DNA of 64,000 nucleotides from assembly GCF_947305105.1 (NCBI RefSeq), contig NZ_CAMZCS010000005.1, positions 101,299 through 165,298 of the forward strand. The letters are read 5' to 3'. Within the stretch, counting starts at the first letter, position 1. Every line of letters begins with the position of its first letter. Shown piece by piece: positions 16,411-25,712 of this stretch. The stretch comes from an uncultured Fibrobacter sp. GTDB taxonomy: Bacteria > Fibrobacterota > Fibrobacteria > Fibrobacterales > Fibrobacteraceae. The notes under the pieces are model-generated. The model searched no databases, was not told the DNA's origin, and saw nothing but the letters and a program-made list of their open reading frames with translations. Both the position numbers and the translations under genes were made by a program.

Positions 16411-18024
16411 ATGAAGAAAATTTTCCTAGCATCCTGCATGCTGGCAGCATCCGTGTTTGCCGCACCGCAGGCTGCTGCTAATGCTAATGCTGCACCTGCA
16501 GCAGCTCCGGCTGCTGCCGCTCCCGCCGCTGCACCGGCCAAGCCAGCTCCTGCTGCTGCACCTGCAAAGGACGCGAAGGCTGCTCCGGCTGCCGAAGCCG
16601 CCAAGCCCGCTGCAGCACCTGCAGCCGCTCCTGCCGCACCGGCCAAGGACGCAAAGGCAGAACCGGCCAAGCCCGCAGCCGCTCCCGCCGCTCCGGCCAA
16701 GGACGCGAAGGCAGAACCGGCTAAGCCCGAAGCTGCAAAGCCTGCCGAACAGGCTGCCGCTCCTGCCGCTGCACCGGCTGACACAACAAAGGCCGCTCCC
16801 GCCGAAGAAGCAAAGCCGGCAGAAGCTGCCGCAGCTCCCGTAGCCGCACCGGCTGACTCCGCAAAGGCCGAACCCGCAGCCGAAGTCGCTGCAAGCGACA
16901 CTGCAAAGGCTGCTCCGACCGAAGCCGAAATTGCCGCCAACACCGACGAACAGGGATTCATCTCCGCTCCGGATCAGCAGGATCAGCCCAAGAAGAAAAA
17001 ACGCCGCAAAAAGAAAAAACTCGTTGAAAACGCCGTCATCTCGACGGACAAGGCCGAATTCGGCATTCTCGCTGACTTCGAATTGAGCGCCGAAAAGGTG
17101 TTCTGGAATAGCGAAGACGACACCAACAACGACAACCTCGAAACATGGCAGGGCGAAGCCAACTTCGCTATCCTCGCCGAAGGTGAGAACTTCAAGGGCA
17201 AGTTGGCCGTCGCCTTCTACCCGGGTGACCTCAGGGACGAAAACTTCGGTGGCAAGGACGCCAAGCAAGAAGCCCTCCGCAACAACGAAAACGGCACCCT
17301 GGACGACTACTTCTCCCTCGACGAAGCTTGGGCCTACCAGAGCACCGACTTGTTCAACTTCAAGGTCGGTCGTTGGGACAACACCGACAAGAACGGTGAC
17401 TACTTCGGTGGTTACATCGATGGCTACCTGGCTGGATTCCTTTCCACCCAGAAGTCCGAGAACCAGTTGCAGTTCGGCATCTCCCCGACAGACAACATGG
17501 ACTTCACCCTTGCCTTCATCAGCCAAGCTGTGAACCTGGATAACGGCGACCTCCGTGCTGCCTTCAATTTCCACGGTCTCGAAGGCCTGAGCGAACTGAA
17601 GATCCAGCTCGCCTACCGCAGCAACCTCTTCGACAAGGTGTATGACTCCGACTCCAAGGTCAAGCACAACACTTCGTTGAAGGCAAGCCTCCCGCTCGTC
17701 AAGAACGCCGTGAGCCTCTTTGCCGAAGCTGCTCTGCTTGACATTTCCAGCGACGACGACATGGTCATCCCGGTGACGGGTGGTTTCCTGTTCCAGACCA
17801 AGGTTGTTGACCGCATCATCCTCGAAGCAGAATACATCGGCGACCGTCAGGATCATCCTGAATACTGGGGTATCAAGAATCCGAAGCACATCAAGGACGT
17901 GCTCGGTGCCCTCTACCTCGAAAAGGCCTTCACCGACCGCTTCAGCCTGTCCGCTGGTTTCCACAGCTTCGGCTGCACCAAGGACTTCGCCCTTTCCGGC
18001 AACCTGATTGGTCGAATCAACTAA
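16411..18024 (+). CDS. Outer membrane beta-barrel protein with long Ala/Pro/Lys linker
   Basis: 537 aa. ATG 16411 is preferred because AAAGGAG lies eight bases upstream and it opens a signal peptide (MKKIFLASCMLAASVFAA). Residues about 18-175 are a low-complexity Ala/Pro linker with a repeated PAKDAKA unit, then a short basic patch (KKKKRRKKKK, about 190-200). The remaining 330 residues have the aromatic, alternating pattern of a porin-like barrel (for example FNFKVGRWDNTDKNGDYFGGY and the late LEAEYIGDRQDH). The linker resembles Ala/Pro tethers that cross the periplasm or bind peptidoglycan. The barrel may be a structural or substrate-specific porin; the substrate is not evident. A terminator follows. 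Confidence 0.82.
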   Translation: MKKIFLASCMLAASVFAAPQAAANANAAPAAAPAAAAPAAAPAKPAPAAAPAKDAKAAPAAEAAKPAAAPAAAPAAPAKDAKAEPAKPAAAPAAPAKDAKAEPAKPEAAKPAEQAAAPAAAPADTTKAAPAEEAKPAEAAAAPVAAPADSAKAEPAAEVAASDTAKAAPTEAEIAANTDEQGFISAPDQQDQPKKKKRRKKKKLVENAVISTDKAEFGILADFELSAEKVFWNSEDDTNNDNLETWQGEANFAILAEGENFKGKLAVAFYPGDLRDENFGGKDAKQEALRNNENGTLDDYFSLDEAWAYQSTDLFNFKVGRWDNTDKNGDYFGGYIDGYLAGFLSTQKSENQLQFGISPTDNMDFTLAFISQAVNLDNGDLRAAFNFHGLEGLSELKIQLAYRSNLFDKVYDSDSKVKHNTSLKASLPLVKNAVSLFAEAALLDISSDDDMVIPVTGGFLFQTKVVDRIILEAEYIGDRQDHPEYWGIKNPKHIKDVLGALYLEKAFTDRFSLSAGFHSFGCTKDFALSGNLIGRIN

Positions 18025-18044
18025 TCGTTTGAGTATAAACAAAC

Positions 18045-18077
18045 AAGGCTCCCGAGCGGGGGCCTTCTTTTTATTTT
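18045..18077 (+). terminator. Rho-independent terminator after the linker-barrel gene
   Basis: AAGGCTCCC and GGGGGCCTT pair with one G-T around a GAGC loop, followed by CTTTTTATTTT. Confidence 0.85.
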
Positions 18078-18114
18078 ACAAATAAAGTGTTTAGCGTTTT
18101 AGTGGCAACCGGAA

Positions 18115-18312
18115 TCAGAAACCTTTGCGTTCCAAATCTAGCAGTAGCGCCTGAAGCGATTCCTCGACAGAGGCACGGAAGCTGGTAGAGCCGAGGCTGC
18201 AACTTGCGACAACGTCGTTACCGGAAGAGATTCGTATTACATCAAAGCCGTTTTCGGATGAAAAACAGACGGACAAACCTTTATTCAAAGCTTTTTCTAG
18301 CAAATCGCGCAT
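18115..18312 (-). CDS. Small conserved-looking protein of unknown function
   Basis: 65-aa open frame with a strong Shine-Dalgarno (AAAGGAG) five bases before its ATG, which supports real translation. It starts with an amphipathic helix (MRDLLEKALNKG), then a beta-hairpin-like ENGFDVIRISSGNDVVASCSLG, and ends with a helix rich in Glu/Leu (VEESLQALLLDLERKGF). That alpha-beta-beta-alpha layout is typical of small cytosolic proteins. No family recognised. Confidence 0.6.
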   Translation of the reverse strand: MRDLLEKALNKGLSVCFSSENGFDVIRISSGNDVVASCSLGSTSFRASVEESLQALLLDLERKGF

Positions 18313-18444
18313 AGCGACTCCTTTAATGATGTGGTCGGAATAAACCTAGGTTGGCGAACCAACAAGTTTAAACTAGGCTTTTTTGATTCAAAAAACAAGC
18401 AATTATTTTTAATTATCCAAGTTTTCTATGTATTTTAAGCTATC

Positions 18445-19182
18445 ATGCTCGATTTTCACATTCATTTAGCACGGCTCCCCCACCCAAAGCAACTGACGCA
18501 ATTGCTTTATAGCGGGGATTACGGCTTTATCGCCATCGCTTGCGAGCCGTGGGAATGGGAAAGTACTGCCAACCTGAAAAAAGAATTATCCACAGATAAT
18601 AAGCCGTTCAAAACGTCTTACGGGATCCACCCCATGATAGCGACCCAGGTTTCCGAAGCCGATTTCGAACAGCTCAAGGGGTACCTGGAGGCAGATGGGG
18701 CTGCATCCGTCGGTGAGTGCGGGCTGGACCGACGTTACCCGGGATACGGAGAAAACGGCGTGCAAGAGGCTGTGTTCAAAAGGCAAATTGAACTTGCAAA
18801 GGAGTTTGGCAGAGACCTGCAAATCCACTGCGTAGGTGACTACGGCAGAGTTGTCGCATTGCTCAAGGCGGCAAAGTTTTCAGACCCGGCAAATCCGGTG
18901 CCAAGGCCAGTGTTCCACCGGTTTGGCGGCGACGCGGGTATTGTGCGGGCGGCCCTCCCGATGGGGGCGATTTTCAGCCTGCATGCGGACAGTTTCAAGA
19001 AAAAGTCGACGCTCGCGGCCATTCCCCTGATTCCGGCGGAGAGCATGCGGTTCGAGACCGACGCCGACGAGACGACATTCGCGGGCAACGCTACGGTAGA
19101 ATACAGCGTGGAACAAGCCGTCCAAACGCTCAAGGAGCGCTGGCTTGCTACGAAATCCCTTTGGGAAAAACTTAGAGTTTAG
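18445..19182 (+). CDS. TatD-family metal-dependent hydrolase (DNase-like)
   Basis: 245-aa TatD-like amidohydrolase-fold nuclease. The metal ligands are readable: His5 and His7 (DFHIHLAR), a Glu in SVGECGLDRR (about residue 91), a His in LQIHCVGDYGR (about 128), a His in PVFHRFGG, and an Asp in MRFETDADE near residue 207. Most family members have about 250-260 residues, so it is full length. It is convergent with mfd and overlaps its 3' end by 11 bp. TatD proteins act as 3'-5' DNA exonucleases or D-aminoacyl-type hydrolases; the exact substrate is inferred only at family level. Confidence 0.88.
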   Translation: MLDFHIHLARLPHPKQLTQLLYSGDYGFIAIACEPWEWESTANLKKELSTDNKPFKTSYGIHPMIATQVSEADFEQLKGYLEADGAASVGECGLDRRYPGYGENGVQEAVFKRQIELAKEFGRDLQIHCVGDYGRVVALLKAAKFSDPANPVPRPVFHRFGGDAGIVRAALPMGAIFSLHADSFKKKSTLAAIPLIPAESMRFETDADETTFAGNATVEYSVEQAVQTLKERWLATKSLWEKLRV

Positions 19183-22100
19183 CGGGAGTCGTCTCGATAG
19201 CGGCAAAAGCGCGGAACGCTTCGAGCGTCTTTTCGGCGTAGATATTGGGCGTGCCGTTGCCGAGTTCAATGACAGCTTGCATGGGCGTGCTGCCGAGGAT
19301 GCGGATGGGGAACGGGCAAAGCGAAGTCATCTCCGAAACGACGCGCAAGTCGGGAGGCGGGAACTCCGCGAATGTCGCAGCGAGCATTCCCTTGCGCTGC
19401 ACCAAGCCCTGAATGCGCAGGCGCCCTGCCAAAAGCCCGATTTCGGTGACAGCGAGGAGCATCTTCGTAGCGGCGGGCAGTGGGCCGAAGCGGTCCACAA
19501 GTTCTTGCGATATACTGTCGACCTCGGCAGTGGAACGGGTGCGCGAGATGCGCTGGTAAAGCGAGATACGCGTAAGCCCATCCTGGATGTAGTCTTCAGG
19601 GAGGAAGGCGTCCACGCCCAGTTCCACGCGAGGCTGGATAGGCTTGTCGAGCGGGCTCCCACCGCGAAGGGCCTCGACGGCCTCCTTGACCAAACGGACA
19701 TACGTTTCGAAACCGACTTCGGCGATAAAGCCGTGCTGCTCCTGGCCCAGAAGGTTGCCGGCTCCGCGGATTTCGAGATCGCGCATGGCGAGCTGGTAAC
19801 CGCTGCCGAGGTCGGTGAACTGCTCGAGGGCCTTTAGGCGGGTCATAGATTCCTGCGAGATCTCGCCGCGGGCAGGGATGACGAGCAAAGCCTTCGCGAG
19901 CACGCTGCTGCGCCCGACGCGGCCGCGCATCTGGTAGAGCTGGCTGATGCCGAAATGGTGCGCATTGACAATGATAATTGTGTTCGCGTTGGGCACGTCG
20001 AGGCCGGACTCGATGATGCTCGTGCTCACGAGGACATCGAACTTGCGGCTGAGGAAGGCATCCATCACGCGTTCCAAGTCGTGGTCGTCCATCTGGCCGT
20101 GCGCGACGGCGATGCGGGCCTGCGGCACCAGGGCCTCGATTTCTTCGGCCAACGTATAAATCGTCTGCACGCGGTCGTTCACGATGAACACTTGTCCGCC
20201 ACGGGCCAGTTCATCGAGGATGGCATTTTTGATAACTTCATCGTCGCGCTTTAAAAGGACGGTCTCGACGGGCAGGCGGTTCACGGGAGGCGTGTTGATA
20301 AGCGAGATATCGCGGACGCCGGTCATGCTCAGGTGAAGCGAGCGCGGGATCGGGGTGGCGCTCATGCTGAGCGTGTCGACGGCGAGACGCAGCTCGCGGA
20401 GCTTTTCCTTCTGCTTCACGCCGAATTTCTGTTCTTCGTCGATGATGAGGAGGCCCAAGTCCTTGAACTCGTTCTTGGCCGAGAGCAGCGCGTGTGTACC
20501 GATGACGATGTCGACTTTGCCCTCGCTCACGCGCTTGAGGATTTCCTTCTTTTCCTTGGGGCTCTTGTAGCGGTTGACGAGCGCGATGTTCACGGCAGGG
20601 AAAGCGGCAAAGCGGTCGCAGAAATTCTCGTAGTGCTGGGCGGCGAGGATAGTCGTCGGCACGAGGACGGCCACCTGTTTCTTGGCAAGGATGCACTTGA
20701 AGGCGGCGCGCATGGCGACTTCCGTCTTGCCGAACCCGACGTCGCCGCAGATGAGGCGGTCCATGGGCTTGCGGGCTTCCATGTCACGCTTGATGTCGTC
20801 GGTCGCCTTGACCTGGTCCGGAGTGGGGTCGTACTCGAAGGCGTCCTCGAATTCCTTCTGGAACTTGCCATCGGGCGGGAAGCCGAAACCTTCCACGAGT
20901 TCGCGGCGGGCATAAAGGTCCACAAGTTCGCGCGCAATCTGCACGACCTTCTGCTTCATGCGCTTTTTCTTGTTTTCCCAATTCTTGGAACCCAGGCGAT
21001 CGAGCTTGAGCGGGTTATCTTGCGGGGAGTCGACCTTCTCTATCTTCTGGAGGTCGGCCACGGGGAACTTGAGGCGGTCGCCGCCCTCGTATTCGAGCAG
21101 GGCGCAGTCAACAAGGCCTCCGTTCACTTCTACACGGACAAGTCCCAGATAACGGCCGATGCCGTGATCCTCGTGGGCAACAAAATCCCCGCGGTTCAGC
21201 GATTCCACCATCAAGGCACCAGAGACGGAGCTTGCTATCTTGCGCTTGCGAGCCTTGTTGGGATGGCGGTTGAAAATTCGCGTTTCGGTCAAGAAGGCGA
21301 CCTTGTCGTCTTCGAGCCAGAAACCTTCCGAAATGTTGCCGACAAAGTAACCTTCAATGGGAAGGTCCTCGAAATAGTGTTCCAGGCGAGTCAGGCCGCC
21401 CTGCGTCGGTGCGACCACGTAGACTCGCCCACCACGGGCGTAAAAATCTTCGATTTCTTTTGCAACGGCGTCGGTTCCGGTCGAGGAAAAGTCCTGCTTT
21501 TTGAGGTTCACCTTGAACCAGTTTGACGCATCGGCCTCGACGTTGGTCATATCGAGGCACGGGCGCAGGGCGAAATTCGCAGAAAGTTCGCCCATCTTGA
21601 ACCAGAACGCATTCGGGGGAGAAATCTCGGCCACGAGGCCACGTGCGCCCTCGTAGGCGGCCTCGTAAGCAAGGTGCATCTTGCTCGCCGTCTCCGAAAG
21701 CACGGAAAGTTCCTCGAACACAAGCGCTGCGCGAGGCAAATAATCCAAAAGGCTCGACGTGAGTGGCTGGTAACGGTCCCTACGCCACCAGATGTCGTGT
21801 ACGGCATCCCCCATCAGGGCCGCTTCGCGTTCCGGAATCGTGAACTCGCCCATCGGGAACAGGTCAACAAACTTTTTCTCTTCTACAGAGCGCTGGCTGA
21901 AGATGTCGAAGGAACGGATGGATTCCACCTCGTCGCCAAAAAACTCAATACGGATGGGGTGCGGATACAAAAGGCAGTTCACATCCACGATGCAGCCGCG
22001 AATGGAGAACTCGCCCACCCCGCTCACCACGGGCTGTTCGATGAACCCATGATCCAGGAACCACGGCCTGAGCTTGGAGGGTTCAAAAACATCCCCCACC

Positions 22101-22528
22101 TTTATGCGGAAAACGTTTTCCAGCACAGTTCCCGGCTTCGGGAGTTTCGCAAGCAGGGCATCCAAGGGGCAAACGACAACGAACGGGCGGTCGTTACGGC
22201 CGATATCGCGGAAAAACTTGAGGCGTTCTTCGAGCACACCCTCGAACGGAACCTTGGACTCATAAGGCTTGAGCCCAAGTGAAGGGAAAAATCGGACAAA
22301 TTCCTCGCCCACAAGGCTTTCGAGGTTCTCGACCCAGACCTCGGCGCTCCGGTAGTCCTTCGCGACAACGAGCACGGGCTCTGGGCGCTTCAGGAAACGG
22401 CTCGCGACCGCCATGGCAAGCATGGGGACGCTCGCTCCGCACACATGCAGCGAACCGGAATCCACGCCATCGAAAAGCGCAATGGACCCGCTAGCCGACT
22501 CCTGAAGAAATTCCGATAAAGTTTCCAT
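19172..22528 (-). CDS. mfd: Transcription-repair coupling factor Mfd
   Basis: 1118-aa Mfd, which removes RNA polymerase stalled at DNA damage and recruits the UvrABC machinery. Order: UvrB-homology region (about 1-410), RNA-polymerase-interacting CarD-like domain (about 442-500, starting [19 protein letters not shown]), SF2 translocase with Walker A GDVGFGKT at 595-602 and DEEQ at 697-700, helicase motifs with [10 protein letters not shown], the TRG-type region with [12 protein letters not shown], and the C-terminal UvrA-binding regulatory domain. Length is normal. Overlaps the convergent TatD gene by 11 bp. tRNA-Lys and its terminator lie directly upstream. Confidence 0.97.
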   Translation of the reverse strand: METLSEFLQESASGSIALFDGVDSGSLHVCGASVPMLAMAVASRFLKRPEPVLVVAKDYRSAEVWVENLESLVGEEFVRFFPSLGLKPYESKVPFEGVLEERLKFFRDIGRNDRPFVVVCPLDALLAKLPKPGTVLENVFRIKVGDVFEPSKLRPWFLDHGFIEQPVVSGVGEFSIRGCIVDVNCLLYPHPIRIEFFGDEVESIRSFDIFSQRSVEEKKFVDLFPMGEFTIPEREAALMGDAVHDIWWRRDRYQPLTSSLLDYLPRAALVFEELSVLSETASKMHLAYEAAYEGARGLVAEISPPNAFWFKMGELSANFALRPCLDMTNVEADASNWFKVNLKKQDFSSTGTDAVAKEIEDFYARGGRVYVVAPTQGGLTRLEHYFEDLPIEGYFVGNISEGFWLEDDKVAFLTETRIFNRHPNKARKRKIASSVSGALMVESLNRGDFVAHEDHGIGRYLGLVRVEVNGGLVDCALLEYEGGDRLKFPVADLQKIEKVDSPQDNPLKLDRLGSKNWENKKKRMKQKVVQIARELVDLYARRELVEGFGFPPDGKFQKEFEDAFEYDPTPDQVKATDDIKRDMEARKPMDRLICGDVGFGKTEVAMRAAFKCILAKKQVAVLVPTTILAAQHYENFCDRFAAFPAVNIALVNRYKSPKEKKEILKRVSEGKVDIVIGTHALLSAKNEFKDLGLLIIDEEQKFGVKQKEKLRELRLAVDTLSMSATPIPRSLHLSMTGVRDISLINTPPVNRLPVETVLLKRDDEVIKNAILDELARGGQVFIVNDRVQTIYTLAEEIEALVPQARIAVAHGQMDDHDLERVMDAFLSRKFDVLVSTSIIESGLDVPNANTIIIVNAHHFGISQLYQMRGRVGRSSVLAKALLVIPARGEISQESMTRLKALEQFTDLGSGYQLAMRDLEIRGAGNLLGQEQHGFIAEVGFETYVRLVKEAVEALRGGSPLDKPIQPRVELGVDAFLPEDYIQDGLTRISLYQRISRTRSTAEVDSISQELVDRFGPLPAATKMLLAVTEIGLLAGRLRIQGLVQRKGMLAATFAEFPPPDLRVVSEMTSLCPFPIRILGSTPMQAVIELGNGTPNIYAEKTLEAFRAFAAIETTPAKL

Positions 22529-22541
22529 AAAAGACCAAACT

Positions 22542-22574
22542 AAAAACCGGCCCCGAGACTTCGGAGCCGGTTTT
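22542..22574 (-). terminator. Terminator of tRNA-Lys
   Basis: On the minus strand, directly after the tRNA, AAAACCGGCTCCGA and TCGGGGCCGGTTTT form a long stem with one T-G pair, closed by an AGTC loop and trailed by a T run. It insulates mfd from the tRNA transcript. Confidence 0.85.
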
Positions 22575-22575
22575 C

Positions 22576-22648
22576 TGAGCTATGAAGGGCTCGAACCTTC
22601 GACCCACGCCTTAAAAGGGCGTTGCTCTACCAACTGAGCTAATAGCCC
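22576..22648 (-). tRNA. tRNA-Lys (anticodon UUU)
   Basis: 73-nt cloverleaf on the minus strand. The acceptor stem is GGGCTAT with ATAGCTC plus discriminator A. The D arm contains AGCTCAGTTGGTAGAGC, and the anticodon arm is ACGCC-CTTTTAA-GGCGT with anticodon TTT. The T arm is GAAGG-TTCGAGC-CCTTC. CCA is not encoded. Confidence 0.97.
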
Positions 22649-22751
22649 GAGCGAACCAAATATACTAAAAAACGCCTATTTTGTAAAGGCAAAAGGCAAA
22701 AAAATGCATTTTAAGCACTTTAGCTTTTATGGATTTTTCTAAATTTGAGGC

Positions 22752-23768
22752 ATGAACCTGTTGAAAAGAGTTTCGTTTTGCGCCGCACTCGTGTCTATTG
22801 CACCGGCCTTGTGCCATGCCTTTTTTTCACAAGACAATTCCGGCGAAGAAGCGTTCTCTTTCGTAAGCACGTTCGACAGCCCGCGTAACGCCGCTCTGGA
22901 ACACTCCGCCGGAGCCATGCCCAGCACGGACCCCACCGTTTCGCAGATGAACTTGGCCGCCCTCCGCATGCAAGAAGGCAAAAACCACGTCGTAGAAGCC
23001 CACTGGCAAACCGGGGACTTCGCCGAAAACCAAGGTTCCCTGTTCTACACGACAAAGTACAAGGATTACGCCATCCAGATATCCTATAACTGGTACGATG
23101 TCGGTGAAATCCAGGGTGTAGACGAATTGGGCGAATATACAAACAAAAATTACAACCCCTTCGGCCACCTGTTCACGGCTGGGCTCGCCTTCCCGATGAA
23201 GCACATCCAGTTCGGTGCTGGCATCAAGGTGGTCGCCGAAAAACTCGCCGAAGAACGAAACACCGACAGGACCGCTATCGGCGCCGCATTCGACTGGGGT
23301 ATTGCCTGGCAGAACAACAGCAACAGCATCGGCCTTTCAGTTGCAGGTAAGGATTTCGGAGCCATGTTGCGCGACTACTCTGACGACGGCGTAGAAGACT
23401 ATTACGCCATGAGCCAGACCTTCACGGCATCGGCATTTTTCAAGCCCAAGAGCATCCGTCGCCTCACCATGTACACGGCAACGGAGTTCCCGCGCTTTAC
23501 GCCTCCAATTCTCGACATCGGTGCCGAATACGCCCTGGGCAAAAGTTTCACCATTCGCGGAGGCTGGACACGCAGCTGGCTTGACCTCGTTCGCGATATC
23601 AAGGAGTTGGCCGCATCCAACAGCCGCCCCGACGAAGCCAACACGGCAAGGCTGTTCAGCCTGGGTCTGGGATACAGTTCCAACCTGTTCGCTCTTGACT
23701 ACGCATTCTCCTATTTGGCCGAAGGCCTCGGAATGGAACACCGCATAGGCCTCCGGCTGGGGTTCTAG
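22752..23768 (+). CDS. PorV/PorQ-like outer membrane beta-barrel protein
   Basis: 338-aa predicted outer membrane barrel of the PorV/PorQ/UPF0164 type. Signal peptide ends near LCHAFF. The mature N-terminus has the family-like SPRNAALEHSAGAMPSTDP then NLAAL stretch (usual form: G-R..-G-A..A...D......NPA). Strand-rich repeats follow, ending with the barrel-closing MEHRIGLRLGF. PorV homologues shuttle or anchor T9SS cargo, and two T9SS-type cargo genes lie in this window; that link is inferred. The ATG is one base after GAGG, so a downstream TTG (22761) is a possible alternative start. Confidence 0.78.
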   Translation: MNLLKRVSFCAALVSIAPALCHAFFSQDNSGEEAFSFVSTFDSPRNAALEHSAGAMPSTDPTVSQMNLAALRMQEGKNHVVEAHWQTGDFAENQGSLFYTTKYKDYAIQISYNWYDVGEIQGVDELGEYTNKNYNPFGHLFTAGLAFPMKHIQFGAGIKVVAEKLAEERNTDRTAIGAAFDWGIAWQNNSNSIGLSVAGKDFGAMLRDYSDDGVEDYYAMSQTFTASAFFKPKSIRRLTMYTATEFPRFTPPILDIGAEYALGKSFTIRGGWTRSWLDLVRDIKELAASNSRPDEANTARLFSLGLGYSSNLFALDYAFSYLAEGLGMEHRIGLRLGF

Positions 23769-23778
23769 GAATTTCCTC

Positions 23779-24513
23779 ATGCTCCGCCAATTCGACGTCA
23801 TTGTCGTGAGCAAGCGCTTCGCAGACGGGGCAAAACCAACACCGCCATTTACCGATCCCTCCCTCGGCTGGTTCTTTGTAGACGACATAAACAAAGGCTT
23901 CGAAGCAAGCGAAGCCGAATGGATTGTCGTGGCAAGCGAACAAGTCAAGATAACGCGCGAATTCTTGAACAACCTTGCAGAATGCAATGCCTCGTTCCCC
24001 ATGGTCGACGCTCTCGCCCCAAGAATCCATTGTCTGAAAGACAATACATTCCATTCGGGGTTCAGGCTTGACCCCCACAACGGCATGTGCATGCTTGATG
24101 AAAATGCAAAAATGCGATTCGTCGCAGCACCGCACCCGCTTATTGGCGCATATTCCAGGCGCATCGTCCAGCGGACCGGCAAAGTTGATGCAAGCCTTTC
24201 TTACAGGGCTCAGGTCGTAGATTTCACCTTACGAATGCTCCATGCCGGTGGAAAAATGTTCTCCGTGCCATATCTCGTAGCAAACACATCTGAAGCTGTT
24301 GACGACACACTTTTCGACAATTCCAAATCCCTTGACGAATTCACATTCGCAATGTTCAAATCACTTGGATTATGGACAAATCGGAAATTCCTAATGCGAC
24401 ATGCAGGCACATTATACGGGCTTTGGAAACGGAGAAAAGAACTCGAGGAAAAGCGAGATAAGGCTATACTCCTCAGCAAACTGGACAAGAAATTCCTTGA
24501 AGAATTGGGCTAA
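23779..24513 (+). CDS. Putative glycosyltransferase (GT-A-like)
   Basis: 244-aa protein starting with FDVIVVSKRF and containing GWFFVDDINKGFEASEAEWIVV, matching the early Rossmann-like half and DxD-like region of GT2/GT-A glycosyltransferases. The later part has LIGAYSRRIVQRTG and a Lys/Glu-rich helical tail. It lacks the full length of typical GT2 enzymes, so the substrate cannot be named. AGGAA lies seven bases before ATG, ten bases after the PorV-like gene. It opens a run of surface polysaccharide genes. Confidence 0.6.
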   Translation: MLRQFDVIVVSKRFADGAKPTPPFTDPSLGWFFVDDINKGFEASEAEWIVVASEQVKITREFLNNLAECNASFPMVDALAPRIHCLKDNTFHSGFRLDPHNGMCMLDENAKMRFVAAPHPLIGAYSRRIVQRTGKVDASLSYRAQVVDFTLRMLHAGGKMFSVPYLVANTSEAVDDTLFDNSKSLDEFTFAMFKSLGLWTNRKFLMRHAGTLYGLWKRRKELEEKRDKAILLSKLDKKFLEELG

Positions 24514-24522
24514 CCACGTTCT

Positions 24523-25680
24523 TTATGGGCAAATTCTGCCAAAGAACCCGACAACGCGCGATGAGAAACTTTCCATAGAGCAACGAGAAAGCAGTTCCTG
24601 GGCAGCGACCTCATCAACGACATTTTCGCCCGCAAGGACCCGGTCTAAAACCGCCGCATAAGCAGGCGCATCATCGGGGATTTCCACAAGCGGGCAGACG
24701 CCTTCCAAATTTTCCCTAACCGCCGAAGCCTTTGCACATACAGCGGGTGTACCACAGGCAATCGATTCTATAGGCGGGAGTCCGAAACCTTCCAAGAAAC
24801 TCGGATACACCATGAGATCCGCATGGCGATAGAATTCCACAAGTTCGCGGGCATCGAATTCCTTGAAATGGAACACGTTGTAAAGTTTTTTCTCATTCAC
24901 AATCGCTTTCAGACGTTCCGAGAATTTCCCTACGCGCACAAAAGCGACATCAGGGCGTAGCCTCGCCATCTCGAAATATGTATCGATATTCTTGCGCGGT
25001 TCATCGAGACTCACGTTCAAGCACATCCCATAAAAATTCCGCATGCCGCGCTTGCGGCGGAACTGCGCCTTGGCCTCTGCAGTCACTGGCGTTTCAGGCT
25101 TCTTAAACAGTTCGGAATCTATCGGGCAACCGATAATCTCGCCCGGCTTTTCCGACATGAGTGGGCCAAAAAACTTTGCAGCCTCGCTGCGAGTCCATTG
25201 GGAATTATAAACAAAAGAATCCGCTTGGACTGTTGGGCGAATATAGAACAAATTTAGCAGGCGGAACTTAATGCTATGCGGGTAAAGCGTCTCGGCAAAA
25301 GTATCGTGTACGAACATCACTGTTTTTGCCGAAGGGCTTTCCTTTTTTGCAACAGGCACTAGGAAACCCAGTTCAGGGCGAATAAAGAAAATCATATCCG
25401 GCTTAAGGCTGCGCAGCAATTTCTGGAGAGGGCTCCGAAACGAAAAGAAACCTGAATAAAGCGATTTCGCCCAAATCTCGTGCGAGGTAAAGCCACGGGC
25501 ATCAGCGACCGGAGCATCGGCACCTTTTTCGTCCGAGAAAAACTTAGGAGTCTTGAGCCAAAGCACATGTACATCAAAATGGTCTCGCACAGCCGAAACC
25601 AAATTAACGGTCAAGCGACCGAAACTCGTTCGCTCGTTCTTGTCGCAGACAAAAAGGACCTTTTTTTTATTCACCATCAT
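24523..25680 (-). CDS. GT4-family glycosyltransferase
   Basis: 385-aa GT-B glycosyltransferase of family 4. The N-terminal half starts KKKVLFVCDKNERTSFGRLTVNL, with an acceptor-side loop VHDTFAETLYPHS. The C-terminal half carries the nucleotide-sugar region LVEFYRHADLMVYPSFLEGFGLPPIESIACGTP, the EX7E-type motif with Glu residues in EGFGLPPIE. Opposite in direction to the cluster around it, with only 32 bp to the divergent next gene. Confidence 0.88.
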   Translation of the reverse strand: MMVNKKKVLFVCDKNERTSFGRLTVNLVSAVRDHFDVHVLWLKTPKFFSDEKGADAPVADARGFTSHEIWAKSLYSGFFSFRSPLQKLLRSLKPDMIFFIRPELGFLVPVAKKESPSAKTVMFVHDTFAETLYPHSIKFRLLNLFYIRPTVQADSFVYNSQWTRSEAAKFFGPLMSEKPGEIIGCPIDSELFKKPETPVTAEAKAQFRRKRGMRNFYGMCLNVSLDEPRKNIDTYFEMARLRPDVAFVRVGKFSERLKAIVNEKKLYNVFHFKEFDARELVEFYRHADLMVYPSFLEGFGLPPIESIACGTPAVCAKASAVRENLEGVCPLVEIPDDAPAYAAVLDRVLAGENVVDEVAAQELLSRCSMESFSSRVVGFFGRICP

Positions 25681-25684
25681 CTAG

Positions 25685-25705
25685 AATATAGCAACTTTCT
25701 ATATT
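25685..25705. promoter_or_regulatory. Palindrome between divergent glycosyltransferase genes
   Basis: AATATAG and CTATATT form a perfect seven-pair inverted repeat with a seven-base spacer, centred in the 32-bp divergent gap. It contains TATATT-like elements facing both ways, but there is too little room for two standard promoters with leaders. Confidence 0.4.
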
Positions 25706-25712
25706 ACGATTA

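Noticed and set aside
16426..18042. Minus-strand open frame of 538 codons over the linker-barrel gene
   Set aside because: Gly/Cys/Ser-rich mirror of an Ala/Pro repeat; the plus strand has the Shine-Dalgarno, signal peptide and terminator.
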